From contig JAEYGI010000040.1 of the NCBI GenBank assembly GCA_023402395.1, positions 496,001 to 560,000 on the forward strand: a stretch of DNA of 64,000 nt, written 5' to 3'. How positions within the stretch are numbered: the stretch's first letter is position 1; each line of letters starts with the position of its first letter. The position numbers were made by a program, and so were the translations under genes. The notes under the pieces were generated by a model that worked only from the letters and a program-made list of their open reading frames with translations, was not told the origin of the DNA and did no database searches. Of the stretch, positions 43,462-52,329 are shown in pieces. The DNA is from Bacillota bacterium. Its GTDB lineage: Bacteria; Bacillota; UBA4882; UBA8346.

Positions 43462-46104
43462 ATGACCAAGTATGTTTACTTGTTTAACGAGGGTAACGCT
43501 TCCATGAAAAACCTGCTGGGCGGAAAGGGAGCCAATCTGGCTGAGATGACCGGGTTGGGCCTGCCTGTCCCTAGAGGGTTTACGGTGTCCACCGAGGCTT
43601 GTACCAGATATTACACAGATGGTAAAGTGATCGCTAAGGAAATTGAGGATCAAATTTATGAAGCTTTGACCAAAACCGAAACGGTTGTCGGCAAAAAGTT
43701 CGGTAATCCGAACGATCCGTTTTTGGTCTCGGTCCGTTCCGGAGCCCGCGCTTCCATGCCCGGGATGATGGATACCATTTTGAATCTCGGACTCAATGAC
43801 GTGGTAGTCGAAGGGCTGGCCAAGCTGACCAATAATCCGCGGTTTGCCTATGACAGCTATCGCCGGTTCATCCAAATGTTCAGTGATGTGGTCATGGATG
43901 TGGATAAACCGAAATTTGAAAAGATTCTAGACGTGGTGAAAGAAGAGAACGGCGCGAAGTTTGATACCGATCTTACCGACGAGAACCTTAAAGAAGTTGT
44001 TAAACGGTATAAGGAACTCTTTAAAAAAGAAAAAGGGTTCGACTTCCCGCAAGATCCGAAGGTACAATTGATGGAGGCCGTTAAAGCCGTCTTCCGTTCC
44101 TGGGATAATCCCCGGGCCATCGTTTACCGGCGTTTGAACGATATCCCCGGAGACTGGGGCACCGCCGTCAACGTGCAAGAGATGGTGTACGGAAATATGG
44201 GCAACGACTCGGGAACCGGCGTTGCTTTCACCCGAAATCCGTCGACCGGCGAAAAGAAATTGTATGGCGAGTTTTTGATGAACGCGCAAGGCGAGGATGT
44301 CGTGGCCGGCATCCGGACCCCGCAGTCCATCGACCAGTTGAAAGAGGTCATGGCCGATGTTTATAATCAATTCGCCACCATTGCCGAGACGTTGGAGCGG
44401 CATTACCGCGACATGCAGGATATGGAGTTCACCATTGAACGCGGCAAGTTGTTCATGCTCCAGACCCGCAACGGAAAACGGACCGCTGCCGCCGCGTTGA
44501 AAATCGCCGTGGATCTGGTGAGCGAGGGAATGGCCACCAAAGCGGAGGCGGTCATGAAAGTTGACCCGAAACAATTGGACGCGCTGCTGCATCCGAACTT
44601 CGATCCGAAAGCGCTGAAGGCCGCGAAGCCAATCGCCAAGGGTTTGCCGGCCTCACCGGGCGCCGCGACAGGCAAGGTTTATTTTGAAGCCGAAGAAGCG
44701 GTTGCCGCATTTAAAAACGGTGAAAAGAAAGTGATTTTGGTCCGCCTGGAGACTTCGCCGGAAGATATCGAGGGAATGCATGTTTCCCAGGGCATTTTGA
44801 CCGGCCGGGGCGGCATGACTTCACACGCCGCAGTTGTTGCCCGGGGCATGGGGACCTGCTGCGTCGCGGGATGCGGTGAAATCAAGATTAATGAAGAAGA
44901 GAAATACTTCATCGATAAGAACGGCAAGAAATATGCCGAGGGCGACTGGATTTCACTGGACGGTTCCGCCGGAAACGTTTACGGCGAGCAATTGCCGACC
45001 ATTGAACCGGAAATGACCGGAGATTTTTCCACGCTGATGGGATGGGCCGATGAACTGCGCACCCTCAAAGTCCGCACTAACGCCGACACTCCCAAGGATG
45101 CGGCTCAAGCCATGAAGTTCGGCGCCGAAGGGATCGGTCTGTGCCGGACGGAGCACATGTTCTTTGAACCGGATCGAATTCCGGCCATGCGCGAGATGAT
45201 TATCGCCCGTAGCGAGGAACAGCGCAGGAAAGCCCTTGACAAGCTGCTGCCGATGCAACGGAGCGACTTTGAGGGATTATTTCGGGAGATGAAGGGATAT
45301 CCGGTAACCATCCGGCTTCTGGATCCGCCGCTGCATGAGTTCTTGCCTCAAGCGGAGGAGGACATCCAGGCCCTCGCCAAGGAGATGGGCTTGACCTTCC
45401 AGGATTTGAAAGCCATCGTGGCCGATCTTCATGAGTTCAATCCGATGATGGGTCATCGCGGCTGCCGTTTGGCCGTTACCTATCCGGAAATCGCGGAGAT
45501 GCAGACCCGGGCGATCATTGAAGCCGCCATCAACGTTAACAAAGCCGGGATGAGCGTGGTCCCGGAGATTATGATTCCGTTGGTGGGCGAGATCAAGGAA
45601 TTAAAATACGTTAAGGATGTTTGCGTCAAGACCGCCGAAGAAGTTATCGCCAAGGCCGGTGTAAAACTTGACTACAAAATGGGCACCATGATTGAGATCC
45701 CGCGGGCCGCCCTCACCGCGGATGAAATTGCCAAGGAAGCCGAGTTCTTCTCCTTTGGCACCAATGACTTGACCCAGATGACTTTCGGGTTCAGCCGGGA
45801 TGATGCCGGTAAGTTCCTTGAGGAATACTACAATAAAAAGATCTACGAATCCGATCCCTTTGCCCGCTTGGATCAGATTGGCGTCGGAAAGTTGATCAAA
45901 ATGGCCGCCGAACTTGGCCGTCAAACCCGCCCCGATATCAAGCTCGGCATCTGTGGCGAACATGGCGGCGACCCTTCCTCCGTCGAGTTCTGCCATAAGA
46001 TCGGCTTGAATTATGTCTCGTGCTCGCCATTCCGGGTACCCATTGCCCGCTTGGCTGCCGCTCAAGCCGCGGTCAAGAAGGAAGGAGACCTCGGACAGAA
46101 GTAA
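43462..46104 (+). CDS. ppdK: Pyruvate, phosphate dikinase
   Basis: An 880-residue PPDK interconverting pyruvate + ATP + Pi and PEP + AMP + PPi. The N-terminal ATP-grasp part has GGKGANLAEMTGLGLPVPRGFTVST and MPGMMDTILNLGLND. The central phosphohistidine is about H455 in GRGGMTSHAAVVARGMG, with the regulatory Thr two residues before it. The C-terminal PEP/pyruvate barrel has GLCRTEHMF, IPRAALTADEIA, FSFGTNDLTQM and GICGEHGGDP. Length is typical. GAGGGGG precedes the ATG, and two terminators follow. In anaerobes it serves gluconeogenesis or PPi-dependent glycolysis. Confidence 0.97.
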   Translation: MTKYVYLFNEGNASMKNLLGGKGANLAEMTGLGLPVPRGFTVSTEACTRYYTDGKVIAKEIEDQIYEALTKTETVVGKKFGNPNDPFLVSVRSGARASMPGMMDTILNLGLNDVVVEGLAKLTNNPRFAYDSYRRFIQMFSDVVMDVDKPKFEKILDVVKEENGAKFDTDLTDENLKEVVKRYKELFKKEKGFDFPQDPKVQLMEAVKAVFRSWDNPRAIVYRRLNDIPGDWGTAVNVQEMVYGNMGNDSGTGVAFTRNPSTGEKKLYGEFLMNAQGEDVVAGIRTPQSIDQLKEVMADVYNQFATIAETLERHYRDMQDMEFTIERGKLFMLQTRNGKRTAAAALKIAVDLVSEGMATKAEAVMKVDPKQLDALLHPNFDPKALKAAKPIAKGLPASPGAATGKVYFEAEEAVAAFKNGEKKVILVRLETSPEDIEGMHVSQGILTGRGGMTSHAAVVARGMGTCCVAGCGEIKINEEEKYFIDKNGKKYAEGDWISLDGSAGNVYGEQLPTIEPEMTGDFSTLMGWADELRTLKVRTNADTPKDAAQAMKFGAEGIGLCRTEHMFFEPDRIPAMREMIIARSEEQRRKALDKLLPMQRSDFEGLFREMKGYPVTIRLLDPPLHEFLPQAEEDIQALAKEMGLTFQDLKAIVADLHEFNPMMGHRGCRLAVTYPEIAEMQTRAIIEAAINVNKAGMSVVPEIMIPLVGEIKELKYVKDVCVKTAEEVIAKAGVKLDYKMGTMIEIPRAALTADEIAKEAEFFSFGTNDLTQMTFGFSRDDAGKFLEEYYNKKIYESDPFARLDQIGVGKLIKMAAELGRQTRPDIKLGICGEHGGDPSSVEFCHKIGLNYVSCSPFRVPIARLAAAQAAVKKEGDLGQK

Positions 46105-46125
46105 TCCGGTTTGGGGCAACACAGA

Positions 46126-46167
46126 AAAGATCACGGGAATGAAGTTAATTCATTTCCCGTGATCTTT
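46126..46167 (+). terminator. Terminator after ppdK
   Basis: AAAGATCACGGGAA (46126-46139) pairs perfectly with TTCCCGTGATCTTT (46154-46167). Confidence 0.8.
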
Positions 46168-46182
46168 CAAGCCAGAGATTGA

Positions 46183-46209
46183 ATAAAAGGCGCTTAACGC
46201 GCCTTTTAT
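46183..46209. terminator. Bidirectional terminator between convergent genes
   Basis: ATAAAAGGCGC (46183-46193) pairs perfectly with GCGCCTTTTAT (46199-46209) over TTAAC. T-runs on both strands let it serve ppdK and the convergent membrane-protein gene. Confidence 0.8.
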
Positions 46210-46538
46210 TTGATTTTGGTGGGGACGAAGAGGTCGATCACGCCGATTACCAGCGAGGCCAATAACGCGCCAATAACCGAAACCGACATCCCGGGTACAA
46301 TAAACTGCGTTATATAAATCACCACTGCGGATACTAAAAAACCAACCACGCCATGAGCGTAGGGTGAAATATCCCGCCCTAATACCAATTCAATCAGGTA
46401 ACTGATTCCGGCAATTACCACCGCTGCCAATAAGGCGGTAACAAAGTTCAAGGATCTAAATCCCGGTATGATGGCCCCAATAAACATCAGAACCAATGCA
46501 GCCACTACAAACCGGACCAAAGTTCTGAGCCAGTCCAA
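46206..46538 (-). CDS. Phage-holin-4-2-like (YvlD type) small membrane protein
   Basis: A 110-residue protein with four hydrophobic helices, reading WLRTLVRFVVAALVLMFIG, then LNFVTALLAAVVIAGISYLIE, GFLVSAVVIYITQFI and ALLASLVIGVIDLFVP. This pattern and length match the PF04020/YvlD group, in spite of its name not linked to phage lysis here. GTG 46547 lies on top of the GGGGGTGAT ribosome site, so TTG 46538, seven bases downstream of the site, is the better start. Convergent with ppdK. Function unknown; B. subtilis yvlD belongs to an envelope-stress set. Confidence 0.75.
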   Translation of the reverse strand: MDWLRTLVRFVVAALVLMFIGAIIPGFRSLNFVTALLAAVVIAGISYLIELVLGRDISPYAHGVVGFLVSAVVIYITQFIVPGMSVSVIGALLASLVIGVIDLFVPTKIK

Positions 46539-46547
46539 ATTTATCAC

Positions 46548-47268
46548 CCCCTTTTAGAGCAGCAAGATATCTTTTTTATCTTCTCCAAACTGTAGATGGT
46601 TATACTTCGCCCGCCGGAACAAATCCCCGCACCCGGCAGCCGTTTTATTTCCCCAACAACTGGATAAACTATAATGTCCAAATATTTTCGAGTAGTTGGT
46701 CTGCTCGGGCTTTGATAGCGGTCTGACAGTCCCGAGTCGGTGTCCGGTTTGCCTGCAACGGAAAATTAACCTTCAAAAAACTCTTTTTCCCTGCCAATCA
46801 TTTCGCCCCGGCAATAATCGATCATGCCGGCGTTTCCGGACTTCTTTCCGCCGTTAAAAATTGATCTTTTCCGGCATCGGAGTGATTTTCAACAGGCCTG
46901 GAAACAATATTTTGAATCCGGACTTACTCTTTTCCGATAAAATCAGGTAAATCCCGACAAAAACCAGTTCTCCAGCTCATCAGGGAACAAATCATTCCTG
47001 GAAAGAGGACGGAGCGATCTAATCGGAAACAATGCGCTTCTTAATCAAGCCGGAGACGATGGACGATATATAAGTTTTGTAAATAAGCTTTTCCATCCTT
47101 AAAGCACGGCTGGGAAAAGGCAAGCCAGTATTATTTCACCTTATGAATTAAGAAAAATATGTCGCAATATTTAAGGCTCAAAAAGCTGATTGCGACGTAT
47201 ACAGAGCAAGTGAGATAGAAAGGGTGTTGGATTTCCGGAAAATTTAATTTGCAGAAGGAGGACGAGCC
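46548..47268. other. 720-bp intergenic region without a supported gene
   Basis: Neither strand has a convincing frame. One local stem, CTCGGG (about 46708) with CCCGAG (about 46734), and an isolated TATAAT (about 46669) without a good -35 are the only signals. The composition includes several CCGG and GGCAAT words, but they do not keep a 21-bp period. I see nothing I can name. Confidence 0.3.
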
Positions 47269-47706
47269 GTGAGGCAAAGGATATTCGGAATATTTTCCAA
47301 TACGGAAGACTCCCGAAATGTGTTGGGCCGCGTGAAAAAAGAAAGTTGGAACCGGGCCGAGATCACTCTGGTGATTCCGGAGCCAACCGTTAAACAGCCT
47401 CGGAACGAAGACCATTTTGAGCTGGGATCAGAGTTTTTTCTCGACCGGAAGGACCAGCCGATTTCTAGCTGGCCGGGCTTGCAAGCCAGTTATTTGGAGG
47501 GGGCCGGAAATATCCGGGTGGGGACAACCGCCCGCCAGCATCCGCCAGGAATTCTGGAACCGCTTGGACCCGAGCTCGATCTGTTGCAGCGGGAGGTCCG
47601 GAATCAAAAAATAGTGGCGCTCATCGATGTTGAGCCGGAATTGATTCCGAGAATTCGGGTTATTTTGGAAAGCAAGGGCGCGGAAATTATCACGGACCAG
47701 GGCTAA
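47269..47706 (+). CDS. Protein of unknown function
   Basis: A 145-residue soluble protein starting at GTG 47269, with GGAGGA nine bases upstream. The N-terminus (RQRIFGIFSNTEDSRNVLGRVKK) and the last 30 residues (KIVALIDVEPELIPRIRVILESKGAEIITDQG) resemble, loosely, the YflT/general-stress-17M fold, in which a residue is followed by a helix and the G-A-x-I end. The middle is charged and proline-rich with no motif. It lies 97 bases before the DUF512 gene and may form its own unit. Function unknown. Confidence 0.65.
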   Translation: MRQRIFGIFSNTEDSRNVLGRVKKESWNRAEITLVIPEPTVKQPRNEDHFELGSEFFLDRKDQPISSWPGLQASYLEGAGNIRVGTTARQHPPGILEPLGPELDLLQREVRNQKIVALIDVEPELIPRIRVILESKGAEIITDQG

Positions 47707-47803
47707 ATCCTGGCCGATTTTTTTTGAACGCTCATTTATTACGAAAAGATGAAGGAGTTGCCATGGCAAAGAGCGAATAAATACCAATCTTACAGGAGGA
47801 TTC

Positions 47804-49165
47804 ATGAAAGAAAGCGGCGCCGTAATTCGAAGCATAGAACCGGAGAGCATTGGGGCGGAAATGGAGTTGGAACCGGGGGATCTTGTGTTGGCGGTTAACG
47901 GCACCCCTCTTCAGGATGCCATTGATTACCTTTATTTAAGCTCCGATGAAGCGGTTGAGCTGGAGATCCTCAAAAAGAACGGTTCCGTGGAGCAGGTGGA
48001 GATCGAGAAAGAGCCCGGGGAACCTTTGGGCATTCAGTTTGAAGACGCCGTCTTTGACGGAATCAAAGAGTGCGGTAATCATTGCCTTTTTTGCTTTGTC
48101 CATCAATTACCGGCGGGGCAGCGTTCTTCCTTGTATATCAAGGATGACGACTACCGGCTGTCATTTCTGCAGGGCGCTTATATTACACTGACCAATCTGA
48201 CCGAATCGGATTGGCAGAGAATTGAAAGACTACATCTGAGCCCCCTTTATGTTTCGGTGCATGCCACCGACTTGGAGGTGCGGCGTAAATTATTGGGGTT
48301 AAAAAATGCCGGTCCGATTCTCGAACAACTCCAGCGATTGGTCGACGCCGGAATCACGGTTCACACTCAAGCCGTTATCTGCCCCGGTATCAATGATGGC
48401 GCGGTTTTGAAAAAGACGATCGCCGATCTGGCGGCGCTTTGGCCCGGGGTGGCTTCGCTTGCCGTGGTTCCCGTAGGGCTCACCGGCCACCGGGAACGGC
48501 TGTTTCGGTTGCGCGGTTTTACAGCTACGGAGGCCGGCATGGTAATCAAAATGATCGAGGCGAAGCAGCGAGAATATTTGGAAAGGCTGGAGACCCGGTT
48601 TGTCTTCGCGGCCGATGAATGGTACGTAAATTCCGGCCAGCCGGTACCGCCCAACGAGGATTACGAGGACTATCTGCAGCTGGATAACGGAGTGGGACTG
48701 ATTCGCTGGTTTCTGACTGATTTTTACGAATCATTCCCGTTATTCCGTTCTTTGTTGGCGCAATTGCAAGGAACGCTGGGGATTATCACCGGACGCTCGG
48801 CGTTGGTTTGCTGGGAAGAGGTTCGTCAGTTTTTTCGTTCCGAGGGGCTGCCCCTGTTGATTGAACCGATACCGGTGGATAATTTGTTCCTGGGAACGTC
48901 GGTAACCGTAACCGGCCTGTTAAGCGGGAAGGATATTGAAGCAACAATTCGAAGCAATCATGATGGCCTTTCATGTTACCTGATTCCGCAAATTACTTTA
49001 AAGCAAGGAACGGAGCTGTTTTTAGACGGGACCACCGTTACTGCTCTCTCCGAAGCATGCCGCCCGAAAACGATCGCCGTGGTTCCGACCCGGGCCCGCG
49101 ATTGGTTGAACTGGATCGTTGAAAAAGGATGTGTTGATGGTTGTCTCACGCTGTTATCGCGATAG
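47804..49165 (+). CDS. DUF512 radical SAM protein with N-terminal PDZ
   Basis: A 453-residue protein. Residues 1-70 are a PDZ-like domain (AVIRSIEPESIGAEMELEPGDLVLAVNGTPL). C90-x3-C94-x2-C97 (CGNHCLFC) is a radical SAM cluster motif, and the C-terminal third is the DUF512 domain (TGRSALVCWEE, NLFLGTSVTVTGLLSGKD). The family is conserved in Firmicutes and Cyanobacteria next to der, as here, but its reaction is not known. The ATG has GGAGG upstream. It overlaps der by 25 bases, so translation is probably coupled. Confidence 0.9.
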   Translation: MKESGAVIRSIEPESIGAEMELEPGDLVLAVNGTPLQDAIDYLYLSSDEAVELEILKKNGSVEQVEIEKEPGEPLGIQFEDAVFDGIKECGNHCLFCFVHQLPAGQRSSLYIKDDDYRLSFLQGAYITLTNLTESDWQRIERLHLSPLYVSVHATDLEVRRKLLGLKNAGPILEQLQRLVDAGITVHTQAVICPGINDGAVLKKTIADLAALWPGVASLAVVPVGLTGHRERLFRLRGFTATEAGMVIKMIEAKQREYLERLETRFVFAADEWYVNSGQPVPPNEDYEDYLQLDNGVGLIRWFLTDFYESFPLFRSLLAQLQGTLGIITGRSALVCWEEVRQFFRSEGLPLLIEPIPVDNLFLGTSVTVTGLLSGKDIEATIRSNHDGLSCYLIPQITLKQGTELFLDGTTVTALSEACRPKTIAVVPTRARDWLNWIVEKGCVDGCLTLLSR

Positions 49166-50460
49166 TGGGAAGGCCCAATGTGGGGAAATCCACTCTTTTT
49201 AACCGAATTGTCAGGCAACGGCTGGCCATCGTCGAGGATACGCCCGGGGTTACCCGGGACCGGATCTATGCCGAAGGGATTTGGCTTGATCGTGAATTCT
49301 TAGTGGTCGATACGGGGGGTATCACTGACGAGCGCGATCCGATTCAAACCCAGATCCGGAAACAGGTCGAACTCGCCCTGGATGAAGCGGATGCCGTGAT
49401 CATGGTGGTAGACGGCAGGGAAACCTTGACCGCCTCCGATCACCAAGTGGCTTCGTTATTACGACGCAACCGGAAACCGGTGGTATTGGCGGCCAATAAA
49501 ATCGAGAATGCCAATCAGACCGTTGATCCGGAGATTTACACCCTGGGATTGGGCGAACCGGTGCCCGTTTCCGCCGAACACGGCAAGAACATCGGGGATC
49601 TTTTGGATAGCGTGCTCGCTCATCTTCCGGACGAACCGGAGAAAACCGAGACCGATGCGATCCGGGTTACCTTTGCCGGCCGGCCCAATGTTGGGAAATC
49701 ATCACTAGTTAATGCGTTATTGGGGGAAGAACGGGTTATTGTCAGCGATCAGCCCGGAACCACCCGTGATTCCATTGATACGCCGCTGCTGATCAAAGAT
49801 CAGCAATACCTGCTGGTGGATACCGCCGGAATTCGCCGCAAATCCAAAGTAGAGGAAGCCGTTGAGTATTATAGCGTTTTGCGGGCCTTACGGGCGGTTG
49901 AACGCTCCGATGTAGTGATCTTGGTATTGGATGCAACCCAAGAAGTGTCGGAGCAGGATTTAAAGATTGCCGGGATTATCAAAGAGGCCGGCAAGGCCTG
50001 TGTGATTGCTGTAAACAAATGGGATTTGGTTGAAAAGGACAATCAAACGACCATGGAATATGAGCGTAAGATCCGAAACGCCATCGAGTTTCTGGAGTAT
50101 GCGCCGCTTATTTTCATCTCGGCCAAGACCAAGCAGCGTCTGGTTAAGCTATTGCCCTTGGTCAATCAGGTGATGGAAAGTTACACCTTCCGGATTTCCA
50201 ATAACCGGTTAAATCAGGTCATTACTGAAGCGATCACCATTCATCATCCGCCTTCCAATAAAGGGCGGCCGTTCAAGATTTATTATACGAAACAGACTGG
50301 CGTCAAACCGCCGTCGTTTCAATTTACCGTCAATGATCCGGCCGGTCTTCATTACTCATACGAACGCTATCTTGAGAATAAACTCCGGGAGTATTTCGGG
50401 TTTAGCGGCTCACCGATCAGGTTTTCGCTCAAACCAAGCTCCACTAAAAATAGGCAATAG
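49141..50460 (+). CDS. der: Ribosome-assembly GTPase Der (EngA)
   Basis: A 439-residue protein with two GTPase domains in tandem: GRPNVGKS (10-17) with DTGG and NKIE in the first, and GRPNVGKSS (about 180) with DTAG and NKWD in the second. A C-terminal KH-like domain follows (NKGRPFKIYYTKQTGVKPPSF). It acts in 50S assembly. TTG 49141 starts it inside the DUF512 gene end. plsY and gpsA follow closely. Confidence 0.96.
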   Translation: MSHAVIAIVGRPNVGKSTLFNRIVRQRLAIVEDTPGVTRDRIYAEGIWLDREFLVVDTGGITDERDPIQTQIRKQVELALDEADAVIMVVDGRETLTASDHQVASLLRRNRKPVVLAANKIENANQTVDPEIYTLGLGEPVPVSAEHGKNIGDLLDSVLAHLPDEPEKTETDAIRVTFAGRPNVGKSSLVNALLGEERVIVSDQPGTTRDSIDTPLLIKDQQYLLVDTAGIRRKSKVEEAVEYYSVLRALRAVERSDVVILVLDATQEVSEQDLKIAGIIKEAGKACVIAVNKWDLVEKDNQTTMEYERKIRNAIEFLEYAPLIFISAKTKQRLVKLLPLVNQVMESYTFRISNNRLNQVITEAITIHHPPSNKGRPFKIYYTKQTGVKPPSFQFTVNDPAGLHYSYERYLENKLREYFGFSGSPIRFSLKPSSTKNRQ

Positions 50461-50470
50461 GAGTGGCAAC

Positions 50471-51091
50471 ATGGATTGGCTGAAAATTGCGCTTATCTTG
50501 CTCGCTAGTTATTTTCTCGGTACATTGACCAGCGGCGACATTGTCGCCAAATTGAAAAAAGTGGATCTGCGGGGCCAAGGGAGCGGCAACATTGGCGCCA
50601 CCAATGTCTTTCGGGTGATGGGTTCCTTTTATGGCGCCTTGGTTTTGATCAGCGATTGCCTCAAGGGGGTCATCGCGGTGCTGCTGGGTAATTTATTGGG
50701 GAATTGGCATGGATTCGACCCCTCGATTCTTACGGGAGTTTTGGCGATCATCGGGCACAATTGGCCGATTCATGCCCGGTTCAAAGGCGGGAAAGGGATT
50801 GCCACTTCGCTGGGGGTGATGATCGCGCTGACGCCTTATAGCTTATTGGTGGCGTTACCGGTTTGGATTGCTTTTTTTGTAATTTCAGGATATGTTTCAT
50901 TGGCTTCGGTGATGGCGGCGCTCTCCTATCCGATCTCGGTATTTTTTCTTTATACCAACGACCCTTATAAATTGGCGTTTGCCACGATCATCGGGGTGCT
51001 GGCCATCTATCGTCATCATGGCAATATCCGGAGACTATTTCGCGGGGAAGAAAACCGGATATTGTACAAGAAACACGGGGGAGACAAGTAA
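50471..51091 (+). CDS. plsY: Acyl-phosphate glycerol-3-phosphate acyltransferase PlsY
   Basis: A 206-residue membrane enzyme with about five helices. Its three conserved loops are present: GSGNIGATNVFR (motif 1), FKGGKGIATSLG (motif 2) and the HHGNIRRLFRGEE end. It makes lysophosphatidate from acyl phosphate and the G3P supplied by the next gene. ATG 50471 has AGGAG eight bases upstream; longer starts lie inside der. Confidence 0.95.
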   Translation: MDWLKIALILLASYFLGTLTSGDIVAKLKKVDLRGQGSGNIGATNVFRVMGSFYGALVLISDCLKGVIAVLLGNLLGNWHGFDPSILTGVLAIIGHNWPIHARFKGGKGIATSLGVMIALTPYSLLVALPVWIAFFVISGYVSLASVMAALSYPISVFFLYTNDPYKLAFATIIGVLAIYRHHGNIRRLFRGEENRILYKKHGGDK

Positions 51092-51093
51092 TC

Positions 51094-52122
51094 ATGGTAG
51101 CGATTATCGGCAGTGGCGGATGGGGTACGGCGCTGGGAATGCTCTGCGCCGATAAGGGTTATCCGGTTAAAATGTGGGCGTTCGAACCGGAAGTTGTCAA
51201 TGAAATCAACACCTTGCATACCAATAGCACTTTTTTGCCTGGCATCAGCCTTCCGGATTCGATGGTCGCCAGTTGTTCGCTTGAGGAAGTGTTGCAAGAT
51301 CAAAAATACATTATCACAGCGGTTCCCAGCAAATGGCTGCGAAGCGTCGCCCGCCAGATGGCGCCATTCGTTGCCGAGGACACCGTCATTATCAGCGCTT
51401 CGAAGGGGATTGAAGTTCAGAATCTGAAAACACTGGCCACAGTATTGGAAGAGGAATTGCCCATGATTCAACCGGGCGCGGTGGTATCGTTGTCTGGACC
51501 AAATCATGCCGAGGAAGTGGCTCGTCATATTCCTTCAGGAACAGTGGTCGCCACTCCGGTTTTACGTTTTGCCGAGGAAGTTCAGGACCTGTTGATCAGT
51601 TCCACATTTCGGGTGTATACCAACCCGGACCGGCTCGGCGTTCAACTGGGCGGAGCGTTGAAAAACGTGATCGCCTTGGCGGCGGGAATCTCCGACGGAC
51701 TTGGTTTTGGTGATAATACCAAAGCCGTGTTGGTCACCAGGGGATTGGCCGAGATCGCCAGGCTGGGAGCGGCCTTGGGAGCCCAAACTCCTACCTTCGC
51801 GGGACTGTCGGGCATGGGTGACTTGTTCGTGACCGCCGCCAGCAGGCATAGCCGCAACGCCTGGGCCGGCCGGGAACTGGGCAAGGGACGCCCGTTGAAC
51901 GAAATCCTCTCATCCACTAAAATGGTGGTGGAAGGGGTTGAAACCACTCGGGCCGCCTATCAGTTGGGAACGGAAAAAGGGGTGGAGATGCCCATTACCT
52001 TTATTACGAATCAAGTTTTATTTGGGGGCGTATCGCCACGGGAGGGAGTCCGCCAATTGATGGAGCGGGTGCGTACCCATGAGATGGAAGAAGTGGTCTT
52101 TGCCACATATACCTGGAGTTAA
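51094..52122 (+). CDS. gpsA: Glycerol-3-phosphate dehydrogenase [NAD(P)+]
   Basis: A 342-residue GpsA: GSGGWGTALG dinucleotide site, SKGIE, SGPNHAEEVA, the catalytic LGGALKNVIALAAGISDGLGFGDNTKA helix with its lysine, and TLSGMGDL-type GLSGMGDLFVTA. It reduces dihydroxyacetone phosphate to G3P for PlsY, whose gene ends two bases upstream. Terminator follows. Confidence 0.96.
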   Translation: MVAIIGSGGWGTALGMLCADKGYPVKMWAFEPEVVNEINTLHTNSTFLPGISLPDSMVASCSLEEVLQDQKYIITAVPSKWLRSVARQMAPFVAEDTVIISASKGIEVQNLKTLATVLEEELPMIQPGAVVSLSGPNHAEEVARHIPSGTVVATPVLRFAEEVQDLLISSTFRVYTNPDRLGVQLGGALKNVIALAAGISDGLGFGDNTKAVLVTRGLAEIARLGAALGAQTPTFAGLSGMGDLFVTAASRHSRNAWAGRELGKGRPLNEILSSTKMVVEGVETTRAAYQLGTEKGVEMPITFITNQVLFGGVSPREGVRQLMERVRTHEMEEVVFATYTWS

Positions 52123-52154
52123 TAAATAAAGGCCCCAAATCACTAAAAACAGGC

Positions 52155-52184
52155 AAATCGGTCCGAATCGGACCGATTTTTGTT
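52155..52184 (+). terminator. Terminator after gpsA
   Basis: AAATCGGTCCG (52155-52165) pairs perfectly with CGGACCGATTT (52169-52179) over AAT and runs into TTTTTGTTTT. Confidence 0.85.
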
Positions 52185-52329
52185 TTATAGTTGGAGCATT
52201 TGGTAATATTGAATTCGACCCACCAATATATATATATTGTTCGTGGTCAGGCAGGCATGGGAAGACTGAGGGGGTGAAACCAAATCCCGGTTTTCATAAA
52301 TAAATATTATTCGAAAAGGGGGGAGAGAC

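Noticed and set aside
46206..46538. Prophage holin
   Set aside because: The PF04020 family name suggests phage, but there is no endolysin, portal, terminase or tail gene nearby; YvlD-like proteins are chromosomal.
46548..47268. Fourth 21-bp array or a structured RNA
   Set aside because: GGCAAT and CCGG words recur, but the spacings (17, 19, 34) are not 21, and no RNA family is recognisable.
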